A model generated the notes under the pieces. The model made no database searches and had not been told where the DNA came from. It was given only the letters and a program-made list of their open reading frames with translations. Positions 1-7,806 of a stretch of DNA of 46,669 nucleotides are shown here, piece by piece. Position numbers and translations under genes: made by a program. The stretch is from Natronohydrobacter sp. (GTDB lineage: Bacteria; Pseudomonadota; Alphaproteobacteria; Rhodobacterales; Rhodobacteraceae), in assembly GCA_007125005.1 (NCBI GenBank), contig SLDY01000137.1, positions 1 to 46,669 of the forward strand. The letters are read 5' to 3'. The stretch's first letter is position 1; each line of letters begins with the position of its first letter.

Positions 1-333
<333 letters not shown>

Positions 334-373
334 ACGGGCGACAGGTTTTGTCCCCCTGCCCCTGAATTCGGCC

Positions 374-401
374 TTGCCCTTGGGCATAAATCTTGTAGAT
401 A
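374..401 (+). promoter_or_regulatory. weak candidate promoter for tRNA-Pro
   Basis: TTGCCC at 374-379 and TAGATA at 396-401, 16 bases apart, end 16 bases before the tRNA. The match to the sigma-70 consensus is poor at -10. Position is the main argument. Confidence 0.2.
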
Positions 402-417
402 AGGCGGCACAGAGCGT

Positions 418-494
418 CGGGCTATGGCGCAGTCTGGTAGCGCGTCCGTCTGGGGGACGGAAGGTCGCAGGTTCAAGTCCTGCTAGCCCGACCA
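418..494 (+). tRNA. tRNA-Pro (anticodon GGG)
   Basis: A full cloverleaf can be drawn. The 7-bp acceptor stem CGGGCTA (418-424) pairs with TAGCCCG (484-490). The D stem is GCGC/GCGC. The anticodon stem TCCGT/ACGGA encloses the loop CTGGGGG, giving anticodon GGG for proline codon CCC. The T stem is GCAGG/CCTGC around TTCAAGT, then discriminator A and an encoded CCA at 492-494. No integrase or duplicated 3' tRNA end lies nearby, so there is no sign of an island at this site. Confidence 0.95.
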
Positions 495-513
495 TATCAT
501 GAAATCAAATTGC

Positions 514-792
514 TTAACGTTTCATAGCGCGCTCGAAGGCCGTTGACATATCCTTCCAGGCTTTTTCCATTCCCTCGCGAATATCACTCCATGCCTTCTC
601 ATTACTCTCGCGCGCCTCGTGCAGTCGCGCCTCGAACGCATCGCGTTGCTCCCGCAGTTCGGCGAGCTGCTCTTCATATTTCAGCTTCATATCGGCCTGA
701 GCTCCCCGCGCCTGCGCCTCCATCTTCGAAATCTCGGCATTCCACTCGTCAAGCTTGGCCTTGGTCTTTTCGATGTATGCGTTGCGGTCCAT
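514..792 (-). CDS. small coiled-coil protein
   Basis: 92 residues, highly charged, with Lys/Glu/Ala/Leu heptads almost throughout (for example KTKAKLDEWNAEISKMEAQ and LKYEEQLAELREQRDAF). It should form one long helix or coiled coil. There is no signal peptide or membrane segment. A good ribosome-binding site (GGGAGG) precedes the ATG at 792. The composition resembles small stress-associated coiled-coil proteins of the sll1863 kind, but that is similarity of type rather than proof of family. It is divergent from the dCTP deaminase gene across 142 bases that contain a perfect 10-bp palindrome, GCTTGCAAGC, at 846-855. Function unknown. Confidence 0.75.
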   Translation of the reverse strand: MDRNAYIEKTKAKLDEWNAEISKMEAQARGAQADMKLKYEEQLAELREQRDAFEARLHEARESNEKAWSDIREGMEKAWKDMSTAFERAMKR

Positions 793-934
793 ATCGACCT
801 CCCTTTCAATATGTTAGGCCCTGAAAGGTAAGAAATCCGCGTTCAGCTTGCAAGCCTGTCGGCCTTTGCCACCCTTTCCTCCGGCCATGCCATCCGCTAT
901 GAGACACATAAACCCTTCGTGCCGGGGAGGCATC

Positions 935-2017
935 ATGTCACGCATCGGAGTCCTGCCCGCACAAAACCTGCGCGCCATGATCACGCGCGCCGAGATTACA
1001 GCAGAGCCGCCGATTACCGAGGCCCAAATCCAACCCGCGAGCCTTGATCTGCGGCTGGGTGATCGTGCCTTCCGTGTGCGCGCCTCATTCCTTGCAGGAA
1101 AAGGCCGGACTGTGGCCGAAAGACTGGCCGATTTCGAGATGCATCAGATGGAGCTGAGTGCAGGGGCCGTGCTCGAAAAAGGTTGCGTCTATGTGGTGCC
1201 CCTGATGGAGCATCTCGCCCTGCCTACCGGGATACAGGCCGTCGCCAATGCCAAAAGCTCAACCGGCAGGCTTGATCTGCTTACCCGCATTATCACCGAT
1301 AACGGCACGGAGTTTGACCGCGTCCCCGAAGGCTATCACGGCCCCCTCTATGCCGAGATCTGTCCGCGTTCTTTCTCGGTTCTCGCGCGCCCGGGCATGC
1401 GGCTCAACCAGATCCGCTTTCGTCGTGGTCAAGCCGTGCTCACCGATGCCGAGCTTGCAGCGCTGCACACTGCGCAAACACTGGTCCCGGGCATACCGGT
1501 CATCTCTGACGGGCTGGGCTTTTCAGTCGATCTGCGCCCACGGTCAGGCACGCTGGTCGGCTACCGCGCCAAACCCCATACGGGTGTGATCGATCTTGAC
1601 CGGATCGGCGCATATAACACCGCCGATTTCTGGGAAGAACTCCACAGCACGGATGGCCAGATCATTCTTGATCCCGGCGCGTTCTATATACTCGTCAGCC
1701 GCGAAGCCGTTCATATACCGCCCGAATATGCCGCTGAAATGGCCCCTTATCTGGCGATGGTGGGTGAGTTTCGTGTGCATTACGCAGGCTTTTTCGATCC
1801 CGGCTTCGGCCATGCTCCGGCAGGGGGTGAAGGCGCGCGTGGTGTGCTCGAAGTGCGCTGCCATGAAGCGCCTTTCGTGCTGGAACATGGCCAGATCGTC
1901 GGGCGGTTGGTCTATGAACGCATGGCCGAGCGGCCCGAACGGCTTTACGGGGTGGAAATCGCCTCGAACTACCAAGGTCAGGGACTAAAGTTATCTAAAC
2001 ATTTCAATGTATTGTAG
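935..2017 (+). CDS. 2'-deoxycytidine 5'-triphosphate deaminase, double-domain type
   Basis: 360 residues. It is expected to convert dCTP to dUTP in pyrimidine deoxynucleotide synthesis. The N-terminal half shows the dCTP deaminase/dUTPase-fold signatures PASLDLRLG, KSSTGRLDLL and GYHGPLYAEI (Glu141 the likely catalytic acid), followed by RPGMRLNQIRF. The C-terminal half repeats the fold in degenerate form (GFFDPGFG, VLEVRCHEAPFVLEHGQIVG). Such two-domain proteins of about 360 residues are typical of alphaproteobacteria and differ from the 190-residue Dcd of enterics. I chose ATG 935 because GGGGAGG lies at 924-930; an in-frame upstream ATG at 848 has no ribosome-binding site. The marC-like gene follows after 4 bases. 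Confidence 0.88.
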   Translation: MSRIGVLPAQNLRAMITRAEITAEPPITEAQIQPASLDLRLGDRAFRVRASFLAGKGRTVAERLADFEMHQMELSAGAVLEKGCVYVVPLMEHLALPTGIQAVANAKSSTGRLDLLTRIITDNGTEFDRVPEGYHGPLYAEICPRSFSVLARPGMRLNQIRFRRGQAVLTDAELAALHTAQTLVPGIPVISDGLGFSVDLRPRSGTLVGYRAKPHTGVIDLDRIGAYNTADFWEELHSTDGQIILDPGAFYILVSREAVHIPPEYAAEMAPYLAMVGEFRVHYAGFFDPGFGHAPAGGEGARGVLEVRCHEAPFVLEHGQIVGRLVYERMAERPERLYGVEIASNYQGQGLKLSKHFNVL

Positions 2018-2021
2018 GGCG

Positions 2022-2690
2022 ATGTTAGAGTTTCTTGATATCATCGACATCGCCTTCCTGATCACAGCCTTCGTGACACTTTTCGTTGTCATCGATCCGA
2101 TTGGCACCGCCCCGCTCTATCTGGCGCTGACCCAGGGCATGACGCCTGCGCGCAGGCGGGCGATAGGTATCCGTGCCTGCGTCATCGCAGCCATCCTGCT
2201 GGCGCTTTTTGGCATCGCGGGCGAAGATTTCCTGCGCTCGATCGGCATCTCCATGCCTGCTTTCCAGATCGCCGGCGGTATCTTGTTGTTTCTGACAGCG
2301 CTCGACATGCTCTTTGACCGCCGCACCCAGCGGCGCAAAGATCACGCTGATGAGGGCAATGCCATGCCTGCAGATGACCCGTCTGTCTTTCCGCTGGCGA
2401 TGCCGCTCATTGCAGGGCCGGGTGCGATGGCAACGATGGTGCTGCTCATAGGTGAGGCCGGTCGCGGCGTGCCCGGCGTAGCGTTGGTCACGCTTGTGAT
2501 GCTTGCTGTGATCGCTCTGGTGCTGGCGGCCTTTCTCCTCGCCGGACCGATCGAGCGGCTCCTGCGTCGCACTGGCACAATGGTGATGACACGGCTTTTC
2601 GGGCTCCTGCTCGCGGCTCTTTCGGTGCAATTCGTCCTTAACGGAGCCACGGCAATCGGCATCCTCCCGCAGAGCGCTCTGGCTCTCTGA
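2022..2690 (+). CDS. MarC/YchE family integral membrane protein
   Basis: 222 residues with about six hydrophobic segments. Family hallmarks are the N-terminal DPIGTAPLYLALTQG after the first membrane helix and PLAMPLIAGPGAMATMVLL near residue 130. MarC proteins sit in the inner membrane; the family was once linked to multiple antibiotic resistance but its true activity is unknown. The start at 2022 (MLEFLD) avoids overlap with the preceding gene; an alternative ATG at 2007 would overlap it by 11 bases. The spacing implies co-transcription with the deaminase. Confidence 0.85.
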   Translation: MLEFLDIIDIAFLITAFVTLFVVIDPIGTAPLYLALTQGMTPARRRAIGIRACVIAAILLALFGIAGEDFLRSIGISMPAFQIAGGILLFLTALDMLFDRRTQRRKDHADEGNAMPADDPSVFPLAMPLIAGPGAMATMVLLIGEAGRGVPGVALVTLVMLAVIALVLAAFLLAGPIERLLRRTGTMVMTRLFGLLLAALSVQFVLNGATAIGILPQSALAL

Positions 2691-2773
2691 CCCTCTAGAT
2701 ATTGAAAGGGTTGGCGAAGCGATAAAGCCTTGCTAGTCTCTGACCCAATGTGCCTTGCCCAGAGCCGTCATTC

Positions 2774-3631
2774 ATGCGTCATAGTCTTCCCACGATCCCT
2801 CAGTTCTATGTGACCGCGCCCCAGCCCTGCCCCTATCTCGCTGGCAGGATGGAGCGCAAACTCTTCACGGCGTTGCAGGGCGATCAGGCCGAGGCGATGA
2901 ATGACACGCTGTCAAAACAGGGTTTCCGGCGCTCGCAGAATGTTCTCTATCGCCCATCCTGTGCTGATTGTTGCGCCTGCCTGTCGGCGCGCATCCGGGT
3001 GCAGGATTTCGAGCCTTCGCGCTCGCAGCGTCGTGTGCTCAATCGCAACAGCCACCTGCAGCGCCATGTTACCTCGGCATGGGCAACCGAGGATCAGTTC
3101 GACCTCTTCCGCCGCTACCTGGATTCGCGCCATGCCGATGGCGGGATGGCGGATATGGATGTGTTTGAATTCGCTGCTATGATCGAAGAAACTCCGGTCC
3201 GCACGCGGGTTCTGGAATATATCGGCCACAACGCCAACGGTCGGCGGCAATTGCAGGCTGTATGCCTCAGCGATGTGCTGGATGACGGTCTTAGCCTTGT
3301 CTATTCCTTCTTTGACCCAGAACAGGCTGCACGCTCACTCGGCAGCTATATGATTCTTGATCATATCGCGCTGGCGCGCCAGATCGGCCTGCCCTATGTC
3401 TATCTTGGCTATTGGGTGCCGGGCAGTCCGAAGATGGATTACAAGGCGCGCTTCTCGTCACTGGAAGTCTATTGCGAAGGCAGCTGGCAGCCTATGCGTG
3501 ATCCTTCACGATACTCGGGCACCACCCATCCGCTCTCTGTCAAACCCATTGCAGAGCAAGTGGCGGGGCTTACGCTGCCTGAAAGTCTGAGTGCGCCGAT
3601 TGCCCCCATGCGCCCGAAACACGGAAAATGA
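2774..3631 (+). CDS. bpt: aspartate/glutamate leucyltransferase (Bpt-type)
   Basis: 285 residues. It transfers leucine from Leu-tRNA to proteins with N-terminal Asp or Glu, marking them for degradation by the ClpS/ClpAP N-degron pathway. The N-terminal domain has [16 protein letters not shown] and the cysteine-rich [18 protein letters not shown] (about residues 51-68). The C-terminal GNAT-like domain has [16 protein letters not shown] and [18 protein letters not shown]. Length and motif order match full-length Bpt. I prefer ATG 2774 ([14 protein letters not shown]) because family members start close to the FY-x-T-x-P-x-PCPYL block; an ATG at 2750 is possible. Confidence 0.92.
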   Translation: MRHSLPTIPQFYVTAPQPCPYLAGRMERKLFTALQGDQAEAMNDTLSKQGFRRSQNVLYRPSCADCCACLSARIRVQDFEPSRSQRRVLNRNSHLQRHVTSAWATEDQFDLFRRYLDSRHADGGMADMDVFEFAAMIEETPVRTRVLEYIGHNANGRRQLQAVCLSDVLDDGLSLVYSFFDPEQAARSLGSYMILDHIALARQIGLPYVYLGYWVPGSPKMDYKARFSSLEVYCEGSWQPMRDPSRYSGTTHPLSVKPIAEQVAGLTLPESLSAPIAPMRPKHGK

Positions 3632-3683
3632 TCACTTCAGCCTTGCAGATTGTGGATGGCACGCACACCGCTATAACGAAAGC

Positions 3684-4100
3684 CTAACGCAGCATCACAA
3701 CAACTTCACGCTGATGCGGGCTGTCGCGATGCTCGACAAGGTAAATCCCTTGCCAGCGTCCCAGCATCATCTCTCCGTCAATCACCGGGATCTGAAGACT
3801 GGTGGGCAATAATGCGGCCTTGATATGCGCTGGCATGTCATCGGGGCCTTCTATCCGGTGCGTGAGCCAATTCATCTGCGGATGATCGGCATGTGGTGCA
3901 AGGCGCTTGAGAAACCCCAGCAGATCAACCTGCACATCTGGATCGGCATTTTCCTGAATGAGCAGGCTGGCAGAGCTGTGGCGGATGAACAATGTGGCCA
4001 CGCCACTGCCTTGCAGCAGAGGCACAACGCGGTTTGTGATCTCGTAAAACCCCGCACCCCGCGTAGAGATGGTCAGACGCTGACAGGCAAGTGTCTCCAT
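3684..4100 (-). CDS. YjbQ (UPF0047) family protein
   Basis: 138 residues, the usual full length. It contains HSSASLLIQENADPDVQ and NWLTHRIEGPDDMPAHIK, then GEMMLGRWQGIYLVEHR, which cover the family's conserved histidines. YjbQ proteins form trimers and have been reported to show weak thiamine-phosphate synthase activity; the physiological role is open. The start METLACQRL at 4100 is chosen because the longer open frame (to 4139) would run into the upstream DUF1178 gene. It is 13 bases downstream of that gene on the same strand and probably co-transcribed. It ends convergently with bpt 52 bases away. Confidence 0.9.
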   Translation of the reverse strand: METLACQRLTISTRGAGFYEITNRVVPLLQGSGVATLFIRHSSASLLIQENADPDVQVDLLGFLKRLAPHADHPQMNWLTHRIEGPDDMPAHIKAALLPTSLQIPVIDGEMMLGRWQGIYLVEHRDSPHQREVVVMLR

Positions 4101-4113
4101 CGCGCGATGCGCC

Positions 4114-4539
4114 TTAATTGGCTTTGCGCGTTGGCGCAAAGGGCAGTGGCATCACTGGCACACCATCCTCCAAGAGCGCCTTTGCCTCTTCCGCTGCTGC
4201 TATGCCGTGAATGGGGCGCTCGGGAACGTCACCAAGATACATAGCCCGCGCCTCACTCGCGAATTCTTCGCCAACATAGTCAGAATTGGCCTCCAGATAG
4301 GCGCGCAATTCCTTGATGCGACGTTCGACATCGGAGGCTTTCCTCGGGGGCTCGGCGGTCGCAGGCTCTGCAGCAGCCCCCGAGATAGCCGGCGCCATCA
4401 ATGCTTTCTCAACGTCGCTTGTCCCACAATGCGGGCATGTCACAAGCCCACGATCATTTAACGCATCAAAGGCCGGTCCCGACTGGAACCAGCTTTCAAA
4501 CGCATGACCATTGGTGCATTTCAGTGAAAATCTGATCAT
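4114..4539 (-). CDS. DUF1178 family protein
   Basis: 141 residues. The N-terminus MIRFSLKCTNGHAFESWF and the following CPHCGTSDVEKALMAP give a zinc-ribbon-like set of cysteines (one Cys/His group near residues 8-12 and CxxC near 35). The tail is Ala/Glu-rich. DUF1178 is nearly confined to alpha- and betaproteobacteria and has no assigned function. The start at 4539 matches the family N-terminus; a TTG at 4548 would add three residues. Neither start has a recognisable Shine-Dalgarno sequence, because the bases just upstream are the duplicated 20-bp unit. YjbQ follows 13 bases downstream. Confidence 0.88.
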   Translation of the reverse strand: MIRFSLKCTNGHAFESWFQSGPAFDALNDRGLVTCPHCGTSDVEKALMAPAISGAAAEPATAEPPRKASDVERRIKELRAYLEANSDYVGEEFASEARAMYLGDVPERPIHGIAAAEEAKALLEDGVPVMPLPFAPTRKAN

Positions 4540-4540
4540 T

Positions 4541-4580
4541 TGAATCAAGGTGTCTTTTGATGAATCAAGGTGTCTTTTGA
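4541..4580. repeat. exact 20-bp tandem duplication
   Basis: The unit TGAATCAAGGTGTCTTTTGA occurs twice back to back (4541-4560 and 4561-4580) with no mismatch. It begins one base upstream of the DUF1178 start codon, so it occupies that gene's leader, and lies 98 bases upstream of the divergent glutathione peroxidase gene. Confidence 0.97.
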
Positions 4581-4677
4581 AAGTCGAGAAGTAAACAACA
4601 ACCTTGTCAGATCAAGTGAAAATGACTTGTCGAACCCCTCTGCACGGCTAATTTCCGCTTATCTTTAAGGAGAGTCT

Positions 4678-5184
4678 ATGCTCAGGATTGCCGCTTTCGC
4701 GTTTTCTCTGTTTGCCCTGCCTGTGCAGGCATTCACTTTTGCAGGGCTTGATGGAAGCCATATTGACCTGAACGACTGGCGCGGTCAGCCTGTCCTTGTG
4801 GTCAACACGGCCTCACTTTGTGGATTCACTCGGCAATATGGCGATATGCAGGCGCTTTACGAGCAATACGGCCCGCAAGGGTTGGTTGTTCTTGCAGTAC
4901 CCTCTGATGATTTTCGGCAGGAATTTTCCAGCAATGAAGAGGTTGCCGAGTTCTGCCGTGTGCAAACAGGGCTGACTTTTCCTATCACCGAGATCACCTC
5001 GGTGCGCGGTGCTGGAGCACATCCGTTCTATCAGTGGCTTGCCTCTGAGCACGGTCATGTGCCGAGTTGGAATTTCAACAAGGCATTGATCGGCGTAGAC
5101 GGCGAGTTGATCGGGTTCTGGGGCTCATCGACACGCCCCGTCGCGCGCGCCATCACCCGCCCGATCCGCTCTGCACTGCCTTGA
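4678..5184 (+). CDS. glutathione peroxidase, exported
   Basis: 168 residues. Residues 1-18 (MLRIAAFAFSLFALPVQA) are a signal peptide ending in a VQA cleavage site, so the enzyme is predicted to act in the periplasm. The thioredoxin fold shows the peroxidase tetrad: Cys48 in NTASLCGFT, Gln81 in DDFRQEF, and Trp131-Asn132 in WNFNK. Cysteine replaces selenocysteine, and such enzymes often use thioredoxin rather than glutathione. AAGGAG precedes ATG 4678. A weak promoter candidate is TTGTCG at 4627 with TAATTT at 4649. Export is less common than the cytosolic form. Confidence 0.9.
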   Translation: MLRIAAFAFSLFALPVQAFTFAGLDGSHIDLNDWRGQPVLVVNTASLCGFTRQYGDMQALYEQYGPQGLVVLAVPSDDFRQEFSSNEEVAEFCRVQTGLTFPITEITSVRGAGAHPFYQWLASEHGHVPSWNFNKALIGVDGELIGFWGSSTRPVARAITRPIRSALP

Positions 5185-5187
5185 TCC

Positions 5188-5294
5188 AATTTTTTTATCA
5201 TATGAAAACATTTTTCAAAAATACCGGTCTTCGTCTTTGTTTTGGCAATCCGGGCAGAGCAAGTTTTTTTATATGATGAAACCTTTTTTCATAG
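5188..5294. repeat. two diverged AT-rich copies flanking the deacetylase start
   Basis: Bases 5188-5220 and 5261-5294 each hold a run of seven T, then ATxxxATGAAA-like sequence and TTTTTCA. Aligned after the T run, 17 of 24 bases agree. Read in the frames that contain their ATGs the copies give FFYHMKTFFKN and FFYMMKPFFIG. The second copy contains the chosen start codon of the deacetylase gene. The stretch is strikingly AT-rich for this GC-rich sequence. Confidence 0.6.
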
Positions 5295-6427
5295 GCTCCG
5301 AAATCTATCGTGGCTCGAGCTACGGCGCATGGCATCCCCTTCACATCCCTCGTGTTTCGACCGTGATGGATCTTGCGCGGGCTCTGGGTTGGTTGCCGCA
5401 GGCGCAATATCGCTTGAGCCCGCGCGCAAAACCCAAGGCTCTGACGGCGTTTCACACCCCCGATTATATTGCCGAGCTTCAGGCAGCCGAGGCAGCGCAA
5501 GAGGTGAGCGCCGAGACGCGAGAACGTCATGGGCTGGGCAGCACAGCGAATCCTGTCTTTCCAGAGATGTTCCGCCGCCCTGCTACTGGGGCGGGTGGTG
5601 TGATACTCGCAGCAGAACTGGTGCGCGATGGCGGGGTCGTGCATGTGCCCGGGGGAGGCACACATCACGCGATGGCCGATTATGCGAACGGGTTTTGCTA
5701 TCTCAATGACCCTGTCCTGTGTTTGCTGGCGCTGCGCCAACTGGGCTTGGCGCGCATCGCCTATGTCGATATCGACGCACATCACTGCGATGGCGTGGAG
5801 GCGGCACTCTCTGGCGATGAGGACATGCTGCTGCTCTCGGTGCATGAGCAGATGCGCTGGCCATTCACTGGCAAGCTCGAAGACAAGGGCGGTGGCCGGG
5901 CAATCAACCTGCCTGTACCGCGCGGGCTGAATGACAGCGAGATGGGCGTGATCCTGCAACGGCTGATTGTGCCAGCCCTTGTTAAGTTCGATCCGCACGC
6001 CATTGTTTTGCAATGCGGTTCAGATGCAATCGAGGAGGACCCCCTGTCGCGGCTGGCGTTGTCGAACAACGCACATGTAAAGGTGGCGCTCGCCCTGCGC
6101 GCCCTTGCCCCGCGCCTGATCGTTTTGGGCGGCGGCGGCTACAATCCATGGTCGGTGGCGCGATGCTGGACACGGATCTGGGGTGCTCTGAACGGGTGGT
6201 CTTGCGAAGGGGCGTTGCCAGAGGGCGCGCAAGAGGTGTTGGCAGCGCTGAGCTGGAATCGCCGCAGCATTGGGCGCAGCCCGCCTGAACATTGGATCAC
6301 CACGCTCAATGATGCGCCACGCGAAGGCCCGATACGGCAGGAGATCGAGCAGCGAGTGGCATATCTGGGGGTTGAGCTTTCGCTTTCTCCGCATATGCCG
6401 CGTGACATCAGCAGAAAAACGGCTTGA
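5273..6427 (+). CDS. histone deacetylase family (AcuC-like) amidohydrolase
   Basis: 384 residues. The metal-dependent deacetylase fold is recognisable from PGGGTHHAMADYANGFCYLN (His131-His132 of the charge relay), YVDIDAHHCDGVE (zinc ligands Asp168 and His170), QCGSDAIEEDPLSRL (third zinc ligand) and GGGGYNPWSVARCW (transition-state tyrosine). Bacterial members remove acetyl groups from acetyl-polyamines, small molecules or acetyl-lysine on proteins such as acetyl-CoA synthetase; the substrate here is unknown. Two ATGs stand close together at 5273 and 5276, in an AT-rich leader with no clear ribosome-binding site. A longer start at 5237 is possible but reads into the duplicated region. Confidence 0.88.
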   Translation: MMKPFFIGSEIYRGSSYGAWHPLHIPRVSTVMDLARALGWLPQAQYRLSPRAKPKALTAFHTPDYIAELQAAEAAQEVSAETRERHGLGSTANPVFPEMFRRPATGAGGVILAAELVRDGGVVHVPGGGTHHAMADYANGFCYLNDPVLCLLALRQLGLARIAYVDIDAHHCDGVEAALSGDEDMLLLSVHEQMRWPFTGKLEDKGGGRAINLPVPRGLNDSEMGVILQRLIVPALVKFDPHAIVLQCGSDAIEEDPLSRLALSNNAHVKVALALRALAPRLIVLGGGGYNPWSVARCWTRIWGALNGWSCEGALPEGAQEVLAALSWNRRSIGRSPPEHWITTLNDAPREGPIRQEIEQRVAYLGVELSLSPHMPRDISRKTA

Positions 6428-6517
6428 GCGCAGGGTCGGCACGTTTGCAGCGCTTGCACGATGCCCCTACGGCGCATAAAGAGTTGCGCGAAAACCAATG
6501 TGGAGAAGGACCGGCCG

Positions 6518-7774
6518 ATGCCGCTTCTGGTCATGAAATTCGGCGGCACATCCGTGGCCGATCTTGAACGCATCCGCAATGCCGCAGAAAAGGTGCGCGC
6601 GGAGGTCGAGCGCGGCTATGATGTGATTGTCATCGTCTCGGCCATGGCGGGGCGCACCAATGAGCTTGTGGGATGGGTCGGTGCGACCTCGCCGCTTTAT
6701 GATGCCCGCGAATATGATGCTGTGGTCAGTTCAGGCGAGAATGTTACCGCCGGTCTGATGGCGCTGACGCTTCAGGAGATGGATATTCCGGCACGCTCCT
6801 GGCAGGGCTGGCAAGTGCCGATCCAGACCACAAGCCAGCATGGCGCGGCGCGGTTCGTTGATATTCCGCGCGCTAATATTGATGCCAAGTTTGGCGAAGG
6901 CTTCAAGGTGGCAGTGATTGCCGGCTTTCAGGGTGTCAGCCCGGAGGGGCGGATCACGACACTCGGGCGTGGTGGCTCGGACACAACCGCTGTGGCCTTT
7001 GCTGCGGCATTCGAGGCTGAGCGTTGTGATATCTATACGGATGTTGATGGCATCTACACGACCGACCCGCGCATCACCTCCAAGGCGCGCAAGCTGGAGA
7101 AGATCAGCTTCGAGGAGATGCTCGAACTCGCCTCTCTGGGAGCAAAGGTGTTGCAGACCCGCTCCGTGGAGCTGGCAATGCGCTACAAGGTGCGGCTGCG
7201 TGTGTTGTCATCATTTGATGATACAGATGAAACATCAGGAACTCTGGTCTGTGATGAGGATGAGATCATGGAATCGAAAGTCGTCTCGGGCGTGGCCTAT
7301 AGCCGCGAAGAAGCGAAACTGACCCTTGTCACTGTTGAGGATCGTCCCGGTATTGCCGCCGCGATTTTCGGGCCGCTCGCTGATGCGGGTGTGAATGTGG
7401 ACATGATCGTCCAGAACATTTCGGAAGATGCGCAGGGCCACGATAAGCCAGTGACCGATATGACATTTTCCTGCCCCGTTGATCAGGTCGCTCGCGCCCG
7501 CAAGGCACTGGAAGCTGCGCGGGATGCAGGCCATATCTCCTATGAGACCTTGCAGGTTGATGAAGATGCCGCGAAGGTCTCGGTCGTGGGGATCGGGATG
7601 CGCAGCCATGCCGGTGTTGCCGCGCGCATGTTCAGCGCACTTGCTCAAGAAGGCGTCAATATCAAGGTCATCGCTACGTCCGAGATCAAGATTTCGGTGC
7701 TCATTGACAGAAAATATATGGAACTGGCAGTGCAGGCGCTTCATGATGCGTTTGAACTGGACAAGGCGGGCTGA
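6518..7774 (+). CDS. lysC: aspartate kinase
   Basis: 418 residues. It phosphorylates aspartate, the first step to lysine (and diaminopimelate), threonine and methionine. The kinase domain starts with VMKFGGTSVADLERI and contains GRGGSDTTAVAFA and DGIYTTDPRI. Two C-terminal ACT domains (about residues 270-340 and 350-418, the second starting near VSVVGIGMRSH) are the usual site of feedback inhibition by lysine/threonine. Start 6518 is preceded by GAGAAGGA at 6503-6510. ptsP follows after 32 bases, a pairing common in Rhodobacteraceae. I see no lysine riboswitch in the 90-base leader. Confidence 0.96.
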   Translation: MPLLVMKFGGTSVADLERIRNAAEKVRAEVERGYDVIVIVSAMAGRTNELVGWVGATSPLYDAREYDAVVSSGENVTAGLMALTLQEMDIPARSWQGWQVPIQTTSQHGAARFVDIPRANIDAKFGEGFKVAVIAGFQGVSPEGRITTLGRGGSDTTAVAFAAAFEAERCDIYTDVDGIYTTDPRITSKARKLEKISFEEMLELASLGAKVLQTRSVELAMRYKVRLRVLSSFDDTDETSGTLVCDEDEIMESKVVSGVAYSREEAKLTLVTVEDRPGIAAAIFGPLADAGVNVDMIVQNISEDAQGHDKPVTDMTFSCPVDQVARARKALEAARDAGHISYETLQVDEDAAKVSVVGIGMRSHAGVAARMFSALAQEGVNIKVIATSEIKISVLIDRKYMELAVQALHDAFELDKAG

Positions 7775-7806
7775 CCCAAGCAGGCGCCGACAAATTTGGA
7801 GGGGCC

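Noticed and set aside
418-494. tRNA-Pro as an integration site for an island
   Set aside because: No integrase, no repeated 3' tRNA segment and only housekeeping genes follow.
878-930. Hairpin CCTCCGGC / GCCGGGGAGG covering the ribosome-binding site of the dCTP deaminase gene
   Set aside because: Needs a 2-base bulge and a 35-base loop; likely a chance pairing of a C/T-rich stretch with a G-rich ribosome-binding site.
6428-6517. Lysine riboswitch before lysC
   Set aside because: Only 90 bases, no multi-helix fold visible; such riboswitches are not expected in this group.
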